This document shows, piece by piece, positions 1 through 12,080 of a stretch of 64,000 nt of DNA (the stretch's first letter is position 1; each line of letters starts with the position of its first letter). The position numbers were made by a program, and so were the translations under genes. The notes below the pieces were generated by a model. The model saw only the letters and a program-made list of their open reading frames with translations. It did not search any database and was not told where the DNA came from. The stretch lies in NCBI RefSeq assembly GCF_021730395.1, contig NC_069370.1:73735501-73799500 (forward strand), read 5' to 3'. The DNA comes from Mercenaria mercenaria (Eukaryota; Mollusca; Bivalvia; Venerida; Veneridae).

Positions 1-56
1 ATTTTGATGCTCAAGGAAGGATCGGCCATATCAACGCTACAGTAGTAAAGATCCAT
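1..56 (-). CDS. Paralogue B exon 7 (partial), catalytic domain
   Basis: The acceptor TTGCAG precedes ATGGATCTTTAC; the exon reads MDLYYCSVDMADPSLSIK and continues off the window. It matches the MELHYMSVAMADSSLDIR exon of paralogue A (35767-35850), a beta-strand region of the reprolysin fold. Confidence 0.75.
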   Translation of the reverse strand, partial: MDLYYCSVDMADPSLSIK

Positions 57-3000
57 CTGCAAAAAGGCAAATTGATCTATGTATACGAACAATGAAACGA
101 TAAGATGTGAGTTCAAATCAACGATATTGCGTGAATATAAACATAAACAGACATTATTTACTTAGATAATGTAATTTATTTCAGTCCCCTCACCATGTAC
201 ATCATGTGAACAACACAGTTATGTACAATACAAATCGTTATGCAAAGATGTAATTCATTAACGAGCTCTATGACTGAGGCTTAAAACATAATCTTTCAAA
301 TTATACAGAACTCACTGTTCAACTTCCACAAGAATTGAGAAAGAAAATGCAATACTGTTACACACTTAATTAATGGTATTGAAGTGTTTTAAGTGGTTAT
401 TAGCACGACGAATGTTATATTTGCACGAGGGCGTAGTGCTAGTAACCACGTGAGACACACCGTTGCCGTTTAATGAGTCGTTTGTTATGTATTTAATGGA
501 ACTTTTTGAATGCCCCTTATATACAGACCTCATTTGCGAGGAGAGCCGCGTATAGCTGTATCGCTTCCTTTGCTGCCTCGTCAGACCCCTGCCCTTCTTT
601 AAACCTAAAATGTCACATATGTAGATATAGAAATATAAATGTATGATATAAAAAGAAAGCAAAACATTTAACTTGATATTCTCTTCCACTCCTTTTGTCA
701 TAAAACGTCTTGAAAAAATGTTCTTGTGATTATTTTCATTAAAATAAGAACAGGATATGCACGTTTACAGACATCTAGATAACTCAGGCTTCCTATGGAG
801 ACTGATTCCTGCCATCTCGTTCTGGCGTTTATGGTGCGTTTAATGGGCGCCGACATGGAAGAATGACAAATAGATACGCCAGATGAGATACATGTATTTA
901 TCGTTTTTGCTGGGGCACCAACACGCCAAGTGGAGTGGGCGGGGCGCCAATGCGCCATAACGACAAACTCTTGAGATGGCTTCTTGGCACTCTCCCTATA
1001 GTAGATTTCCTGATACCAGAGTGGTACCAGAGTGATACCAGAGTGGTGTTTGATTTGTTTAATATTCAATGAAACCACCTAAAACTACAATGCGTCATCC
1101 TTTGTGTTTTAAATGAGGTTAGTTCACCTTCATGTGCGAGTGGATAAGGCTTCTAAATTGAATCTTATAGGTTCGAGTCACATTAAGTTACGAATATTTA
1201 CGAGCTAAAATGAACGTCAGGGTGGCTTGCGAACGATCTGTTTTTCTATCAAAGTTCTCGTCTAGCCTTGAAGCAATTATTAGACATATACCAGAGATGA
1301 TTTTCCGTCATAACAAAAAAAAGATGGTCTTTCTACTTTCGGCGACACAATTTCCACTTTAATCTGTAACCGAGGATTGCGGAAATGTCGTAATTATCTC
1401 GCTGTGAGAAAGACTGTCTTAACCAATTAGAAAATAAATTTAGATAAGAAAAAAGAAATAAATGACTAAACAACAGAACCTGTAAAAATATATAGCACCG
1501 AAGAACATTTTTCAACGATTACTTACTCCTTGTAAAATGCCTTATCAACGGTGAATAGAAGCTCCACAATGTTTCCACCAGGAATGGGTGGGTCGTCCCT
1601 CCGTTGGCGGGAAGAAGATCCCGACATTCGTAGTTCTAGAAAAGGAAGGTTTAATGAAAGTATTTATCAAATTTCTGTTTATAGATTTTTTTTAAGTTGA
1701 ACCTCTCGAATTACTAGCAATTATATGCTGTTAAAGACACATCTGACATGTATGCAAAAATTTCCTACATACAGAATTTCTTTAAACTTTGTGTTCTTTG
1801 TGCCCCGCCGAAACTTCGCCCCGTTGCCTATAATCTTCTTAATAGGATAGCTATGTAGGTTTGAAAATGTCTGTATATATCAATCTGTAAAGCGTTAAAT
1901 ATATTATTTCTAAAACGCCGTTAATAGTTGTGTTCATAATTGTTATATGAAACAAGTTCTAGTCAAGAATGGTTTATCATTTACCGTCAATGACTTCTTG
2001 AGGTGGCATGACACCGTCATTTTTGAATTTTTTGTTGGTGGGTGGGGTACGCTGAACATAATGGTGAGGAGAAGGCTCGAGTACGTTAGAGTGGCTCATG
2101 TGGTACAACTCATCGTTATGTCGGAACGAACCATGCTGAAGAAAAACAAACTATTGATTATATTACCGAAGCGTATGTTTTTGAATTGCTTTCCTGAACT
2201 GATGGTCTAAAATATATAAAAACGTATATCTAACAATAAATTAATTCTATGAGAAAGCCATCGTCCAGCAATTCATAGCTCTGAAAAAGTTTTTAAATCA
2301 GACCTCTACTGGCAAAGATATAACAGTCTGAAATTAAGTGGATAACCTAGTGTTTATGACGTCATTCGTGCACTGTTGAATTTATTTAGCAAAACCATTC
2401 CAAACAGTTAAATTTTAAATTTAAAGTTATATACAGCATGATAATTTCTTTCTTTAAAATTAAAAAAAAGTCGAGAAATTATTTAAGGAATAAAGAAAAT
2501 GCAGCCCAAATAAACATCTAAAAAATTAAATCCGCCATCTTGTTTTACGTTGCCATGCAAATAAAATGGCTGCCACTCTTATGAAATATTCAAATGTTCA
2601 TTACTTTCTCTCTTTTAAAATATTCTAACTATCTTAAGGTGAAGAAGGTGTAATGAGCGGGATTTTCAAAAACAATTTACATGCTAGATAACATACGTAG
2701 ATAACAGCAAAAGTTGATCTTCACCCGATGTACAATTATTGAAAAGATCAAATGCACACTTTTTACGCAAATGACGTCGAAAATTCACCTTTAAGCCTAG
2801 TCGGAAATAGTTGTGACGTTGCCGTTTTCCAAGCGGTTAATTTAGTCTCGGGGCATTCATTTTATTTAAAAAGTATTTTTGTTCCATTTTATATAATATG
2901 CCAGTCGAAACCTACACGGTGATGTAATTTTCAAATACATACTCCCGCTATTCGCTGAAGGAATGCTTATTTAAGCAAAAATCATGCCAAAATCTTTCTA

Positions 3001-6000
3001 TGAGATTATTATTTTCGTGCGGAATGACTAAGTAGTGTGCAAAAACTGTCCCATAGAATCTTTAAAAAAACTAATATTATCTCATAAATTTATTTTACTG
3101 TAAAATGAGCAAATAAAAATCAGGGGTCACCGACTTCGTTTTCGCAGTATTGTCATAAATTTTACCCTACCCCCATTTTCTCGTGCATTTTTCAAACATA
3201 AAAAATCATAAGAAAATCATTTGATAAATCAATGAAATACACGTCTACCAGATAAATGTTAGCCCACAGCGACCCTGACTGCACGCGAGTTTGTTAAGTG
3301 ATAAGTTTGAGGCTGACTCTTTCCGATTAATTAAGTTGTAACCATAAATCTTAGCATGTGTTGTTCCAAAATCTGACCTCTACGGAAATGACGTTTCTTG
3401 TATAAATTGGGAGCATGCATTTACTGGTCCATAGAATTTTTTTAAAATTTACACAATTATTTTAAAGGCATTTCTCAACAAAATAACGAAAAAAAAGTCC
3501 TTGACTACCGACTTCGTTTTCGAGCTATGAAGTCGCAAAAAATGATAAAGTTTCAAATGGCGCTATGGCGGCGTTTAACGTTGCGTACTTTCCCGGTTTT
3601 TTTCTGACGTTACGCAAACGTCTTATTACTAAAACTGTGTATGCTGTTTGCAAATAGATATTTAGCCATTCCGTTTTAAAAAATCTAATATTTTCTAAAA
3701 CATACTTTCGTTCTTGTATTTCCAAATCATTATATTTCATAGTTGTCTTTATCACGTAAACATATTTGGTAATTTTCAAGTTACCTACTTAGATTGTACA
3801 ATTGCGAGACAAAACACAATTAAGCCCGTGTATATACACGTACATATACAAATATTCGGTCGGAAATAATCTGATTTTTCATTGTATTCCGTGGTGAAAA
3901 GAAAGCCGTACATTTTTTTCGCATGAAATGTTAGGACATATTTCAAGATGTGTTTTTAAGTATAATATACGGTGCAACTGGTGGTAAATTTCTTTGCATA
4001 AAGAATGTAACAATTTGAAATATATCTTTTTATGTGTCCTATCCAAGTTATGTTTGGTCGGGGCAATTAGTGTTCCCCCGTCCGTCCGTCCGTCAGTCCG
4101 AAATAGTGTCTGACATATCTAAGAAAGTATTGACCCAGAGTAATCAAACCTCACAGGATAGTTATCAGTATTGCCATTTGAGTATATAATGTTTCAATTT
4201 GATCTCACATAGTCAGACCAGTGTTATGGCCCTTGACGTAGTCGAAAATATACATAAAATTGTGTCGCATGTATCTCATTAAGTGCTTCAAGATTTTTGT
4301 TACATTTATTTTAAAAAATGATAGAGACATGAAACCATGTAGGAATAATATGCAGCATGCAAAGTTGTAACATATTCGGGACTGAGCGATCGCCAATTTA
4401 CTTGCTTTTGCTATAATTTATCTTTTGGAACTACTGCATCTAAACAAACCTACTACAGAGATGTTGTCAGTAATAAATGTTGAGCAAGTTGATACCGTTA
4501 GGAAGTTTGGAAACAATAACAGTTAAATTGTCGGTAAATCATTTCTACCTACAATACGAAACAAAACACAAACCTCAAATTTTAAAGTTTTTCATAATTT
4601 TTCATTTTTATTATGACAATGCGTTTGATAACTGCTATGGTTGTATGTTATACAGCAATGATATAAGATGTCTGATTGATAAATAAAATTTATACACATC
4701 AGCAGTCTTCAAAATATATAAGAATTTTGACATGCCTTTCATAATTCTCAAGCCTGTACCCATTATCGTATAGAAAAGACATTTAAGTATGTTTTCCGAC
4801 TGCTTCTTCGCGCATCTTCGTTTTTTCTTCCCGGAAGAATGCTCCGAAACGAGGCTATAATTTATGAATAGATGCAAACACCAACGATAACGTTTACAAA
4901 CATAGGGAATTCAACATTTTTTAAGGTTTAGGAGTATACCACCAAAACACAGAAATTTTTGATAAACGAACAACATCGTTACTAATATTTTAACTGACCA
5001 TTACATGTTCTGCCGTACTGTCCCGTACTTAAAATTTTCTGAAAATGTTGCCCCCCTTTGAAAATGAATGCCATTTGTAAAGAAATAAAAATAAACAATT
5101 GCTGAAAACTGTGTTCCACCTAGTTATGTGAAATTTCAACACTCGCACGCTATTGCAAATGCATCAAAACAAACTTGTGTAACAGTTCTTTGAAAATATG
5201 GCACCTGATATCGGTCGAATACTGCAAGGACGTATGATATAACATTGATCCGGAAAATGACTGCCTAAGGGCCCACTTTCCGGAATCAACGCTTTAAAAA
5301 CTCCCATTTTCAAGGATCTGTTCACTTTCGTTTTGATGCCATTTGAAATAGCGTGCGAGTGTGAAATTTCATCATAACTAGGTGAACACGTTTAAGCAAA
5401 TGTTTATTTGTATATTTTACAATGGATTCATTTTCAAAGGACAAATTTTTCAGAATATTGTTAATACGCATGTAATGGTGTTAAAGATTGGTAACGATGT
5501 TGTTCGTTTATAGAATATTTCTGTGTTTTGGTGATATACTCCTAAACCTTAACTCACAAAAACTTCATGAATATCATTCGCGTGGGGGGGGGGGGGGGGG
5601 GGGGCAATTTAGGCTCTTCCGAAATAAATGTTTTCAAAACTTCATAAGTGGTACGTCTTTAAACGGGATATTCGTTTAAATGAATTTTAAAATCACGTGA
5701 TCCCCGATTACGGAAAAGCGATAAACACGAAAGTAGGACAAAAAACCACCCATGTCAGCCAAAGAAAATATAAAAAATAATCATTTTTCTGCACATGTTT
5801 TGACTTCAAACGAATTTTGCACGGCTATTGTAATGTACGTCCGGTGTATCGCCCTCCCGCATCGCTCGGCGCCATTTTGTTTCTTAATAGAACGTAATGA
5901 CGCGACGTTGCGAAGCGTAACGTTTGGCGTTCCGCCAGACGTCGCTGAATTACACCTTCTTCACCTTAAATGATTTTAAACGTTTAAACAGATAAAAAGA

Positions 6001-8483
6001 ACTGAGAAACTAAGTTGCGTTTCCCTCTAAATGAAAAAAAAAACCCGATATTTTCGGGAAAATGCTTTTGAAAAATACAGTTGTCTTTGAAATTTTATTA
6101 CTATGACCTTACATATATCGTATGATTATTCTTTTGGTGTTTCAGATAATTTTTTACCTTTCAAGACAAAAAGATATTAAACTTTTATTCACTTTCTACG
6201 ACTGCATCATCAAAAAAAACCCACTCTACTAGATGGAAATTATTTCCTTACCAATCTGAATGTCCCGTCATCTTGACAAGAAACCAACATAGCGCTACCT
6301 CTTAACAAGTCTTGGTAAACAGCAAAATCCTGTAATGAAACGTACATATGAGATACAGGTGACGACTTAACTATAAGCACACACTATTTGCGCGGTCTGG
6401 ACTTCCGTTTAAATATGTAAAATTCCCCGAACCCATAACAACAAAATTATGATATGATTTTCTTAAACATCTCATAGAAAAAAAAAACTGCTTTTAGACT
6501 TGTTTAAATGGCTGTGCACGCCGGGTTCTCGAATGCATTTACACGCTTTAAATATTTGACCAATATTGCCCGGAATTTAGTTTTTATAAGTTGGTCAGTC
6601 TAGAAATGTACAGGTTTCATATAACTTTTTTAATGCGTGACAATATACTTTCATCTTCTGTGCTGTTGTTCTTGTTGTTGTGCTTGTAATAAGCTTGTAA
6701 ATTGTAACAAAAATATTGTATACGCATTATATCTAACATGCGCTGATCCAGGGGTGGAAAATAAAAAAAATAAATAAATAAAAAAGAAGAGAAGAAGGAA
6801 AGAAAATGGATTTTCGAAAAGGCAACATTAGGACGCATTCAAAGTGTATGCGACTGCTGATATATACATATGACCTCGACGTAATTTATATTTAATGTAA
6901 GCTGTAAAATTGTTTACCAATAACTATGTACACAATGTTGTATACGTTATTTAATAAACATTCTGTTCTGTTCTGTTCTATGTTAATTATCTTAAATAAA
7001 CAAAGAATTTTACCTTAAGAAAATTTAATTTTATTATTTTTCCCAAATAACAGTTGAGCTCATAAAAACGTGAAAATAAGGGGAAAATTGTATATAAAAT
7101 TACAGTGGAAAAGGTGTTCTTAAATGCTCCTAAATGCCCCAGAATGCAGGAAATGAAGCGCTGAATTTCAAAAATTTCCAGGGGGGCATGCCCCCGGACC
7201 CACTAGCTAGTCGCTTACTTTTCTACTTCAGTCTGTTCAACAAAAACTTTTTGGCAGCCCTGTACTTGTAAACCGCTAGCATCAACAAAAAACCCATCAA
7301 ATTATTTAGTGTATAGAGACACATGTTTGTCATAGTGAGGGGTGGTCGGATCCCCTCTGAGAAAATTGGCTGGATCCGCACATGTCTAATGATTTAAAAA
7401 ATGCACGATATAAAATTGGGAGACAATCAAAATCCCCTTGATCAAAATCCCCTACACTGAAAAATGACAGGGTGTTACAAAATCCCCTTCATACTTTTGC
7501 AGGGGGTATCATAATCCCCTCTGTGATTTTTACTTATTTTTCAAGTTCAAATACAACTATATACAACTTTAAAGTCTATTGCATAAAGCACGTAATTACG
7601 ATGCCTTTAGCAAACAAAATATAATTTTGAGCACTGATATCTATATATCTATAATGTTAATCACAGAGGGGATTATGATACCCCCTTCAAATGTGTGAAG
7701 GGGATTTTGTAACACCCATTCATTTTTCAGTGGAGGGGATTTTGATCAAGGGGATTTTGATATACACCCTATAAAATTAAGTGACCAGACGACTTTTCAC
7801 ACTTACGTTTGTGTTGTTCGTGTCCTCTCTGTACGAGTGTCCGTTATTTGTTATGAATATTGGCGCACTCCTTGACAAATAAATATTTTTTTCTAGATTC
7901 AAGGTGATTTTTTCTCCCTGAACACGGAACGTGAAATGAAGAGTTGGTGGGTAGTTGCAATCCTCCACAGATCGTTCCGCTCTGACACGACCAGTCTTTA
8001 TTTCGTTCAACGTCACGTGCTCTGAAGTCGATGAAATATTTACGTAGACAAGTACTTTTTGATTAGGCATTCAACCAAAACCAAGATTAAATTGCTATTT
8101 AGCAGTGTTCAGTGTGTTAATGTTTAAGAATTGTCTTTAATTTGATACCTTAACTGGAACATTTCAAAGTAACTGATATCACACATACATTTTCTACCAT
8201 ATTTATTTGTATAGAATTATGTATATAAGTGTTCTTCAAAGTATATATATTATTCTGTAATAACACCAAAATGCAATAAAAGTACAATGTTTTTCCTTTA
8301 ATTTAGACAACATTTCTTAACTAAGCGTTTTATTTTTTGCAAGAAGATTTTAACGTGACGAGTCACCATTTATTTATAAATACTTCAAAGGAACCTACCA
8401 ACATCTCCGGAAAGGGGTTTCAACTTAGGTGTCGCATACGCTGACATGACACTCAAAATTAGTACTCCGGCGAGAATTAACAT
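1..8483 (-). CDS. M12B (ADAMTS-like) metalloprotease, paralogue B, 5' part only
   Basis: Secreted reprolysin-family zinc protease precursor, inferred from alignment with the complete paralogue at 31.5-40.0 kb. Seven minus-strand exons are seen: 8399-8483 (signal peptide), 7807-8021, 6252-6329, 1985-2135 (prodomain), 1527-1635 (furin-like RQRR, then start of the catalytic domain, NIVELLFTVDKAFYKE), 529-604 and 1-56 (cut by the window edge). All junctions have GT donors and AG acceptors with matching phases. Coding lengths are 85, 215, 78, 151, 109 and 76 nt, against 85, 218, 78, 151, 100 and 76 in the paralogue. In the 78-nt exon 18 of 26 residues are identical. The zinc site and C-terminus would lie left of the window, so activity cannot be judged. 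No stop interrupts the exons seen. The introns carry several foldback elements. The 5' UTR exon and promoter were not found. Confidence 0.85.
529..604 (-). CDS. Paralogue B exon 6, catalytic domain helix
   Basis: This 76-nt exon has acceptor TTTTAG and donor GTCTGT and reads FKEGQGSDEAAKEAIQLY followed by AALLANE. Length and phase equal exon 6 of paralogue A. It encodes the first helix of the metalloprotease domain. Confidence 0.8.
1133..1184 (+). repeat. tRNA-derived SINE-like head
   Basis: An A-box-like GCGAGTGGATAAGG at 1137-1150 is followed about 20 bp later by a B-box-like GGTTCGAGTC. This is the spacing of a pol III promoter in a tRNA-derived SINE. No matching second copy was found in the window. 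It lies in an intron of paralogue B. Confidence 0.35.
1527..1635 (-). CDS. Paralogue B exon 5, furin site and catalytic start
   Basis: This 109-nt exon has acceptor TTCTAG and donor GTAAGT. It contains RQRR, a proprotein-convertase type site, and 12 residues later NIVELLFTVDKAFYKE, which aligns with NVVELLIAADVSIYNY in paralogue A. The linker is three residues longer than in A. Confidence 0.82.
1985..2135 (-). CDS. Paralogue B exon 4, prodomain
   Basis: This 151-nt exon has a CAG acceptor and a GTAAAT donor and begins HGSFRHNDELYHMS, against HGSFYHNGDMYHMS in paralogue A. It ends in MPPQEVID before the furin-site exon. Such G-x-F...Y-x-(I/M) strings are typical of ADAM/ADAMTS prodomains. Confidence 0.83.
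4921..5552. mobile_element. Foldback MITE bounded by TTAA, nested
   Basis: TTAAGGTTTAGGAGTATA at 4921 is mirrored by the inverted copy ending at 5552. The arms extend about 280 bp each; for example 'cctagttatg...gaaatttcaacactcgcacgctatt' near 5115 pairs with its complement near 5345-5385. TTAA lies at both outer ends. No coding capacity. The arms are near-complementary, so the insertion is fairly recent relative to the outer element. Confidence 0.7.
5584..5604 (+). repeat. Poly(G) run of 21
   Basis: An uninterrupted run of 21 G. Nothing else is notable there except a G-quadruplex-prone context. Confidence 0.95.
6252..6329 (-). CDS. Paralogue B exon 3, prodomain
   Basis: This 78-nt exon has acceptor TTACAG and donor GTAAGG and reads DFAVYQDLLRGSAMLVSC followed by QDDGTFRL. 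It has the same length and phase as exon 3 of paralogue A, with 18 of 26 residues identical. Confidence 0.83.
6640..6980 (+). mobile_element. LINE/SINE 3' end with (TTCTG)n tail
   Basis: The plus strand ends in AATAAA (6953) and three TTCTG units plus TTCTA (6961-6980). The same signal-plus-pentamer layout ends the LINE at 13.75 kb and a fragment at 11.9 kb, both on the minus strand. The left limit is uncertain. It lies between paralogue B exons 2 and 3. Confidence 0.45.
7426..7761. mobile_element. Foldback MITE with ATCAAAATCCCC ends
   Basis: Two arms of about 110 bp are inverted copies: 'atcaaaatccccttgatcaaaa...gtgttacaaaatcccctt' from 7426 and its complement ending at 7761. They surround a ~120-bp centre. 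Imperfect 17-bp direct repeats (tataaaattgggagaca / tataaaattaagtgacc) flank the element and could be a decayed target duplication. Non-coding. Confidence 0.7.
7807..8021 (-). CDS. Paralogue B exon 2, prodomain
   Basis: This 215-nt exon has acceptor TTCAG and donor GTAAGT. It contains EHVTLNEIKTGRVRAERSVE and ends DTNNTN. It aligns with EHVQLDQVRTDHDIVERSVE of paralogue A, one codon shorter. Confidence 0.83.
8399..8483 (-). CDS. Paralogue B exon 1, start codon and signal peptide
   Basis: The ATG lies at 8483-8481. The exon reads MLILAGVLILSVMSAYA, a hydrophobic signal peptide with a small-residue cleavage site, then TPKLKPLSGDVG. The donor is GTAGGT. It codes 85 nt, as does exon 1 of paralogue A. 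An acceptor TTCAG at about 8494 suggests a separate upstream 5' UTR exon, which I could not place. Confidence 0.8.
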
Positions 8484-8499
8484 TTTTTGATTCCTGAAC

Positions 8500-10440
8500 A
8501 AAGAAAAATGTGCAATATACATATTTAAAGAAGACAAATACTGACAACATTTCATTAAAATTCACGATTCTTATATTTTGACTCATTGTAATTAATGGCG
8601 TTTAAATATATATTTCAAGTAAGAGAACCTAGATAAAGTATAAAACAAATGCATTAAAATATATTTGACAAAAAGTTTGATTATGCCATAAATACATAAT
8701 TCATACTGCCTCCTCTCGAAGTTGTACTGAACAATTTCATATTTAGAAAATAAAAACACGAACTAAACTTTCAATGAGGATAGGCTACACAACGTTATAT
8801 AAATATCAGTTACAATGTATGTAAAAAAATAATTGTAGATATGAAAATGAATTAAACAGTCTTCTGGTATAAGTACTAGTTGTTTAAATGGAGAACACAT
8901 GTTCGTATTAAACAAATATAATTATATGAGCTTGTACAGGTACCTCCTTTAACTAGAATTCCGAATATAGTTATGCTTAATGTTTTTAGTTCAAAAGTAA
9001 TGTTTTACGATAGTTCAAGTATGAATTCTGTTTCTGAACTTCCTAGTTGTAGTCAAGATTCTGCCGTTACTGTTCAAACTTTCAGTATATATATATATAT
9101 CATTATTAAGGCCAAACATTATGAACATATGAATTATTTGTTTTCTGTCATACATCAGTGTAGGTCTACGATATGTCTGGTCACATGTACATATATATCA
9201 ACCTTTTATGTGAAGCATCTTTAAAAAGATATATACAATTCTCTTCTGAATGCTCCACACAAAGGGCATACAAACACTATAAAGAACATAAGTTGTATCG
9301 AGATATATTTCTTATCTATTGAGATATTCTATATATCTCTTTTACACAAAAGTTAGGGAAGTAATAGGGAAATTCCCTAATTGGGAATTTTTGGACTTTA
9401 TTCTTAGAAAGTAAAGAAAATTCTATGAGAAACCGATACGATAATGTGCTGTGCCTTATACCTGCGCATCCTTACAGTTAGCTTATTCAGAAAAGGGCAA
9501 CATTTCTGTAGGTAAAACAATATTTGCAGCTTGTTCCTTTATAGGAAAAAGCTAAGCCAACGCGGGTGTTGATACAAGTAGTCCTGATATAATGTCCTTC
9601 TCAAAACTATTATTTAAATGACTTTCAGTGCGCCATATTTCTGTTTGATAAAAATGGCGGCGTACGAATTATAAGCATGGAAACATGCGATATGAGTAAA
9701 GGCTTTAGTTTATGTAGCGTAACTTTCTTACATAAAAGCCAACAGCCTTTTTCCTTTTTCTATAGTATAAATATATTGATCTTGAAGGGAATTAAAATAT
9801 TTGCAAATCCGATATTTCAGAAAATGTTTAAGAAGCTTTATCAAGTAAACCTTAGTGGATTTTATAAAGAACAACTCAGGTTATTTTGGTGTGTTCAACC
9901 TAAATGTCAGTAAATTTACAAACTTTCTGATTTGGTTAAAAAAAGGTTCGACCGAAAATCAAATAAGGTTGGACTTTTTTCGTGTACGTAAACAATAGAT
10001 TATCGCAAAAGCCATCTTCGGGGGCGAGTGGTCTACGTGCAGCTGGATTAGCTCGCGGCGCAGTGTTATCATCTTGTAACGTACCTGTTCTATTGTCATA
10101 TCGTCACGAATATCATTGTTTTCAAAGATTGTATTGGTAATTAGTGTATTATATGTACTGTTTCATCATGTATTACAAATACAGTTGATTAAACCGAGAT
10201 TTTAAGTGTTGATTATAACTACAATTGCAATGTCAACATTTAAGTGGAACACAGATAAGCAGATGGGTGTCTTCGGGCTGTTATTTGTGTGATATATCAA
10301 ATAACCATACTGACGGTAAAACATCACGATTAAAATGAAAATCATAAGCATAAAGTAATCTTTTATCTATAAAAGATGTTATAAGTTGTTTTCTGGATGA
10401 TAATCAAGGCAGCGGAGTATACATAATTGGTGTCTTTTTA
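8500..10440. other. Intergenic, nothing recognised
   Basis: AT-rich sequence upstream of paralogue B. Only short chance reading frames occur. The promoter and 5' UTR exon of paralogue B should lie somewhere here, but I cannot identify them. Confidence 0.5.
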
Positions 10441-10441
10441 T

Positions 10442-10787
10442 TTAAAGGTCCATTACTAAGGGAAAGTGAGTTGGCAATTTTTTTCATAGCCAGTGCATAG
10501 ACTTCTGCAAGACACTAAATAATGAAGATTGGCAGGTCAAAATTTACAGAAGGTCTTTGGAACTCAAAGAAATGTATGTGTATTATGTTGAAATTTCAAT
10601 GAATCGACAGAATGACCCCCCAGGTCTTTTTAACTTTCTTCATACTTCATAGAAAAATAATTGTACATATACTACGATTTATTTCGAATTTCTACATACC
10701 AACTTTCATTTTCCAATAAAATGAAATAGTTTCTGTGCTTTTTAAAAGAAATTAAAATGTTCACTTTCCTTAGTATTGGACCTTTAA
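10442..10787. mobile_element. MITE bounded by TTAA, AGGTCCA ends
   Basis: TTAA at 10442-10445 is followed by AGGTCCATTACTAAGG. The right end is its inverted copy (CCTTAGTATTGGACCT) followed by TTAA at 10784-10787. The element is about 338 bp, non-coding and AT-rich inside. It shares the TTAA boundary with the elements at 2.6, 4.9 and 24.2 kb but has different terminal inverted repeats. Confidence 0.65.
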
Positions 10788-10984
10788 AGACATACACAGT
10801 TACTGAATACAATAATCGTTTTCAGTATTTCTACTATGTTTGACATTTCATGTATTCCCCTTTCTTTCATAAAAAGTACTTCAGTTTAGCTTTGTGCTTA
10901 TTTGTTTTAGCTCTATTTCGATGAATGTTTCAAGCTTATTTAAACCAGCCTCGAGTCCGCTTTCTGAATAAAAAGTACTTGTGT

Positions 10985-11040
10985 TATATAAGGAGGTAGT
11001 AGGGCTCGAAGCCACGACCTCTAGGTTACTGTACTGTTAA
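10985..11040 (-). repeat. tRNA-derived B-box fragment
   Basis: The minus strand contains AGAGGTCGTGGCTTCGAGCC, a B-box with its stem. No convincing A-box lies at the expected distance. Likely a broken tRNA-derived SINE. Confidence 0.3.
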
Positions 11041-11907
11041 TTACATTTGTCAAATTTTCAATTTATTTCAGCATATCATAACAAAATTAGGCAGTATTAA
11101 GGTAGTAAAATACTTGGAGGAAAAATTGTGACTATAAATGAGCACAACTTAACTATATACATAATAAGCATAAGCGTATATAATGATACGAATGAAAGAC
11201 ATCTGATGAGCGCAGCCTTATCACCTTTTTACAGGATGAAGCATTGATTTTCTTGTGTAGAATAACGTTATATGTTGTTTTTAAATGTCTGTATCTGTAA
11301 CAAATTAAATGGAATTCATCCTTCATGCAATTTATTATGACAAAATTTGCACTTTTGATTTGCTCGTTACAATCAAACTTGGTCTGCAGCACCAATATAA
11401 CGTTCTCTCCAACTGTTATGCAAATGGGGGACATTTGACCCCTTTAAAGGACCATTAGAGGTAAAAATAAAACCATTATAAAGAGATATTCTAAAATACA
11501 GGCATTCATCCCTTCCCAAACTGTCTTTGTATGTTTTTGTTTCACTCTATGTTAAAGACCTAAGAACTGTATGGTGTTTGACCTGTCAGTCATTTGTTAA
11601 GATATAATTTAACTCCTTGTGGTCTTCTTTCAAAATTGTTCACTCTCTAGCCTGATCGATTTAGGATAATCATGACCCTCTTGTTAATACAAGCTGACAT
11701 ATCAGCACATATGGAATGAAAATAAACGGAGCTGTCCGTCCGTTTAGGGCTTTAAAACAGAGGTATTTTCAGTGGTAGTGGTTTGGCTGTATATAATACC
11801 AGGAAAGTCATTCCACAATATATATAGTTCTAGTGGGGAATAAAACGGGGGCGTGGGGGGGGGGATGTTGAAAAAGATTTTGAGAGGACGTTATATTTAC
11901 ATTTGAT

Positions 11908-12080
11908 AGAACAGAACAGAAGTGAACAGAATTTTATTAACTTATACATAATATACATTTTCTCGTGACAAGTTTATATATAATGATTTCATGTTCACAT
12001 AATAACCTCATACGATCTTGAAGTACAAAACATACTAGTAGAATATTGCATATATTTTGTATGTGGAAAGCAGACGATCA
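11908..12080 (-). mobile_element. 5'-truncated LINE 3' end with (TTCTG)n tail
   Basis: On the minus strand AATAAAATTCTG leads into imperfect TTCTG units (11908-11937), as at the 3' end of the LINE at 13.75 kb. The upstream limit is unclear and no coding remains. Confidence 0.4.

Larger units (their letters stand above)
2634..5969. mobile_element. 3.3-kb non-autonomous DNA element bounded by TTAA
   Basis: TTAAGGTGAAGAAGGTGTAAT at 2634-2654 recurs as a perfect inverted copy at 5949-5969, with TTAA outermost on both sides as in piggyBac-type target duplications. The interior has no transposase-like reading frame, so the element is non-autonomous. It carries a diverged internal duplication (the 'accgacttcgttttcg' motif near 3130 and 3513) and a nested foldback element at 4921-5552. 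The superfamily is inferred only from the TTAA. It occupies the intron of paralogue B between the 78-nt and 151-nt exons. Confidence 0.6.

Noticed and set aside
9990-10060. 'gggggcgagtggtctacgtg' as a tRNA gene
   Set aside because: No B-box or acceptor-stem partner at the right distance.
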